The notes beneath the pieces are model-generated. The model ran no database searches. It saw nothing but the letters and a program-made list of their open reading frames with translations, and was not told the origin of the DNA. Shown here piece after piece: positions 5,687-6,943 of a stretch of 6,943 nucleotides of DNA. Location: NCBI GenBank assembly GCA_024278395.1, contig JAJRTG010000182.1, forward strand, positions 1 through 6,943, written 5' to 3'. The position numbers and the translations under genes were made by a program. Origin of the DNA: Fidelibacterota bacterium. Lineage in GTDB: Bacteria; Bipolaricaulota; Bipolaricaulia; UBA7950; UBA9294. Position 1 is the stretch's first letter; every line of letters begins with the position of its first letter.

Positions 5687-6943
5687 CGAGAAGATAAACC
5701 TCGAACTGACGTGCAACAGCTGCAACTCGGACGCCGTGACCACCTACTCGGTTCCGATCGGTCCGGTCCATCCGGCGCTCAAGGAGCCGATCCAGTTCAC
5801 ATTCCGACTGAACGGCGAGCGGATCGTGGGGGTGGACATCAAGCCGGGCTATGCCCACCGCGGAATCGAGTACATGGGGCTCAGACGCAACCTGATCCAG
5901 GTCCTCTACCTCTCCGAGCGGATATGCGGGATCTGCTCGATCTCCCATCCCCTCGCCCTCACCCAGGCAGTGGAGAACGCCGCCGGGATCGAGGTCCCGC
6001 CGCGCGCCCAGTACATCCGCACGATCATCGGGGAGCTGGAGCGGATCCACTCCCACCTCCTGTGGGCGGGGGTGGCCGCACACGAGCTCGGGTTCGACAC
6101 CCTGCTCCATCTCGTGTGGAGGGTGCGGGAGAAGGTGATGGATCTCCTGGAGCAGCTCACCGGCAACCGCGTCGACTACGCGATCCCGATCTACGGCGGG
6201 GTGCGCCGGGACATCCCGGAGGAGAAGGCGCATCTCGCCTATGAGGCGCTCGATTACTACAAAAACCTGCTGCAGGACATGATCGATGCCTTCCTGCATG
6301 ACAAGTCGGTCGAGATGCGGACCCGCAACGTTGGGGTCCTCTCCTACGACGATGCGGTCCGGCTGTGCGCCGCCGGGCCGACGGCGCGCGCATCGGGGGT
6401 GAAGAAGGACGTGCGCCAGGACATGCCGTACCTCGCGTATGCGGACATGGAGATCCACGCGATCACCCCGGAGGACTACAGCAAGGAACCGGTTGGGGAC
6501 GTGTTCGACAACATCGTCGTGCGCCTCCTCGAGGTCGACCAATCGATCAAGATCATCGAGGGATGTTTGGACAGGATGCCGTCCGGCCCACTCACCTCGA
6601 TCCCCAAGGTGGCCGCCCTCCTCGGGATCCTGAAGAAGGCGGAGGGGGAAGGGATCGGGCGCCATGAGGCCCCGCGCGGTGAGGTCTTCCATTACATCCG
6701 CCTGGAAGCGGGGAGAGAGGAGCCGGTGGCGTGGAAGGTGAAGGCCCCGACCTACTCCAACCTCATGTCGTGGGTCCCCAAGTTCATGGGGGACGAGATC
6801 GCGGATATCCCGATCATAGCAGCGTCGATCGACCCGTGCATGTGCTGCATGGACCGGGTGCACCTGATCGACCCGCGGGGGGACGAGACGATAAGGCTGA
6901 AGGAGGAGCTCGTTAAGCTCTCGCGGGAGAAGACAAGGAGGAT
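5679..6943 (+). CDS. mbhL: [NiFe] hydrogenase large (catalytic) subunit MbhL, 3' end missing
   Basis: 421 codons are present and the frame is open at the right edge; the P. furiosus protein has about 427 residues, so only a short tail is probably missing. It is the NuoD-like catalytic subunit, which reduces protons to H2. Both nickel-binding pairs are intact: C83 and C86 in SERICGICSISHP, and C387 and C390 in SIDPCMCCMDRV. The GYAHRGIEYMG segment (about 58-68) holds the glutamate expected near the active site. Retention of four ligand cysteines separates it from NuoD and from the sulfur-reducing MbxL/MbsL. Oddities: the N-terminus carries TCNSCNSD (C12, C15), about 15 residues more than I expect from P. 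furiosus, and an extra cysteine, C389, sits inside the C-terminal motif. The start at 5679 overlaps the mbhK stop by 8 bases and has GGGAG 7 bases upstream. Whether a C-terminal peptide is cleaved during nickel insertion cannot be seen. Confidence 0.95.
   Translation, partial: MDNEKINLELTCNSCNSDAVTTYSVPIGPVHPALKEPIQFTFRLNGERIVGVDIKPGYAHRGIEYMGLRRNLIQVLYLSERICGICSISHPLALTQAVENAAGIEVPPRAQYIRTIIGELERIHSHLLWAGVAAHELGFDTLLHLVWRVREKVMDLLEQLTGNRVDYAIPIYGGVRRDIPEEKAHLAYEALDYYKNLLQDMIDAFLHDKSVEMRTRNVGVLSYDDAVRLCAAGPTARASGVKKDVRQDMPYLAYADMEIHAITPEDYSKEPVGDVFDNIVVRLLEVDQSIKIIEGCLDRMPSGPLTSIPKVAALLGILKKAEGEGIGRHEAPRGEVFHYIRLEAGREEPVAWKVKAPTYSNLMSWVPKFMGDEIADIPIIAASIDPCMCCMDRVHLIDPRGDETIRLKEELVKLSREKTRR

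Noticed and set aside
5547..6863. Long minus-strand open frame of 438 codons opposite mbhK and mbhL
   Set aside because: It lies antisense to two clearly identified genes; its translation is rich in Arg, Asp, His and Val with no recognisable domain, typical of GC-rich antisense shadow frames.
5679..6943. Sulfane sulfur reductase (Mbx/Mbs) or complex I NuoD instead of hydrogenase
   Set aside because: Both CxxC nickel pairs are intact in the large subunit and there is only one MrpD-like gene, which fits Mbh and not Mbx/Mbs or NuoD.
1..6943. CRISPR arrays, tRNA or rRNA genes, insertion sequences, long repeats
   Set aside because: None seen; almost the whole window is occupied by recognised protein genes on one strand.

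Overview
The window holds most of one operon encoding a multisubunit membrane-bound [NiFe] hydrogenase fused, at the level of gene order, to an Mrp-type cation/proton antiporter module. It is the Mbh system (group 4 hydrogenase) best known from Thermococcales such as Pyrococcus furiosus. Twelve consecutive plus-strand genes correspond in identity and order to mbhA-mbhL. The last one runs off the right edge, so the membrane anchor mbhM (NuoH-like) and the ferredoxin-like mbhN would be expected just beyond the window.

Layout: positions 1-272 are the 3' end of an unrelated SAM-dependent methyltransferase gene. Positions 273-389 are a non-coding gap with a sigma70-like promoter (TTGACA, 18-base spacer, TAAGAT) and a strong Shine-Dalgarno sequence. 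Positions 390-4384 carry the antiporter-like membrane module: mbhA (MrpE), mbhB (MrpF), mbhC (MrpG), mbhD and mbhE (the C-terminal parts of MrpA split into two small genes), mbhF (MrpB), mbhG (MrpC/NuoK-like) and mbhH (MrpD/NuoL-M-N-like). Positions 4386-4724 carry mbhI, a small linker subunit specific to this family. Positions 4731-6943 carry the peripheral module: mbhJ (NuoB-like [4Fe-4S] subunit), mbhK (NuoC-like) and mbhL (NuoD-like [NiFe] catalytic subunit, 3' end missing).

How the genes work together: by analogy with the characterised Mbh, electrons from reduced ferredoxin pass through iron-sulfur clusters (MbhN, then MbhJ) to the [NiFe] site in MbhL, where protons are reduced to H2. 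The energy drives proton pumping and Na+ export through the membrane module. MbhL has both CxxC pairs that bind nickel (C83/C86 and C387/C390), which argues for a true hydrogenase rather than the related sulfur-reducing Mbx/Mbs complex, which lacks the full set. There is also only one MrpD-like gene, as in Mbh.

Translation is very tightly coupled. Eight gene junctions overlap as ATGA, one overlaps by 8 bases, and the other two have gaps of 1 and 6 bases. Nearly every gene has its own Shine-Dalgarno sequence inside the end of the gene before it.

Organism: GC-rich anaerobe, probably bacterial because of the promoter, although GC-rich euryarchaea with Mbh cannot be excluded because their Shine-Dalgarno sequences are the same. 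Use of AGG for arginine and ATA for isoleucine in otherwise GC-rich codons fits a thermophilic lineage. A deep-branching thermophilic bacterial group such as Bipolaricaulota/Acetothermia is a guess only. The known system explains almost everything here. The less expected points are an extra CxxC motif at the N-terminus of MbhL, an extra cysteine inside its C-terminal nickel motif, and substituted central residues in the MbhH ion channel.
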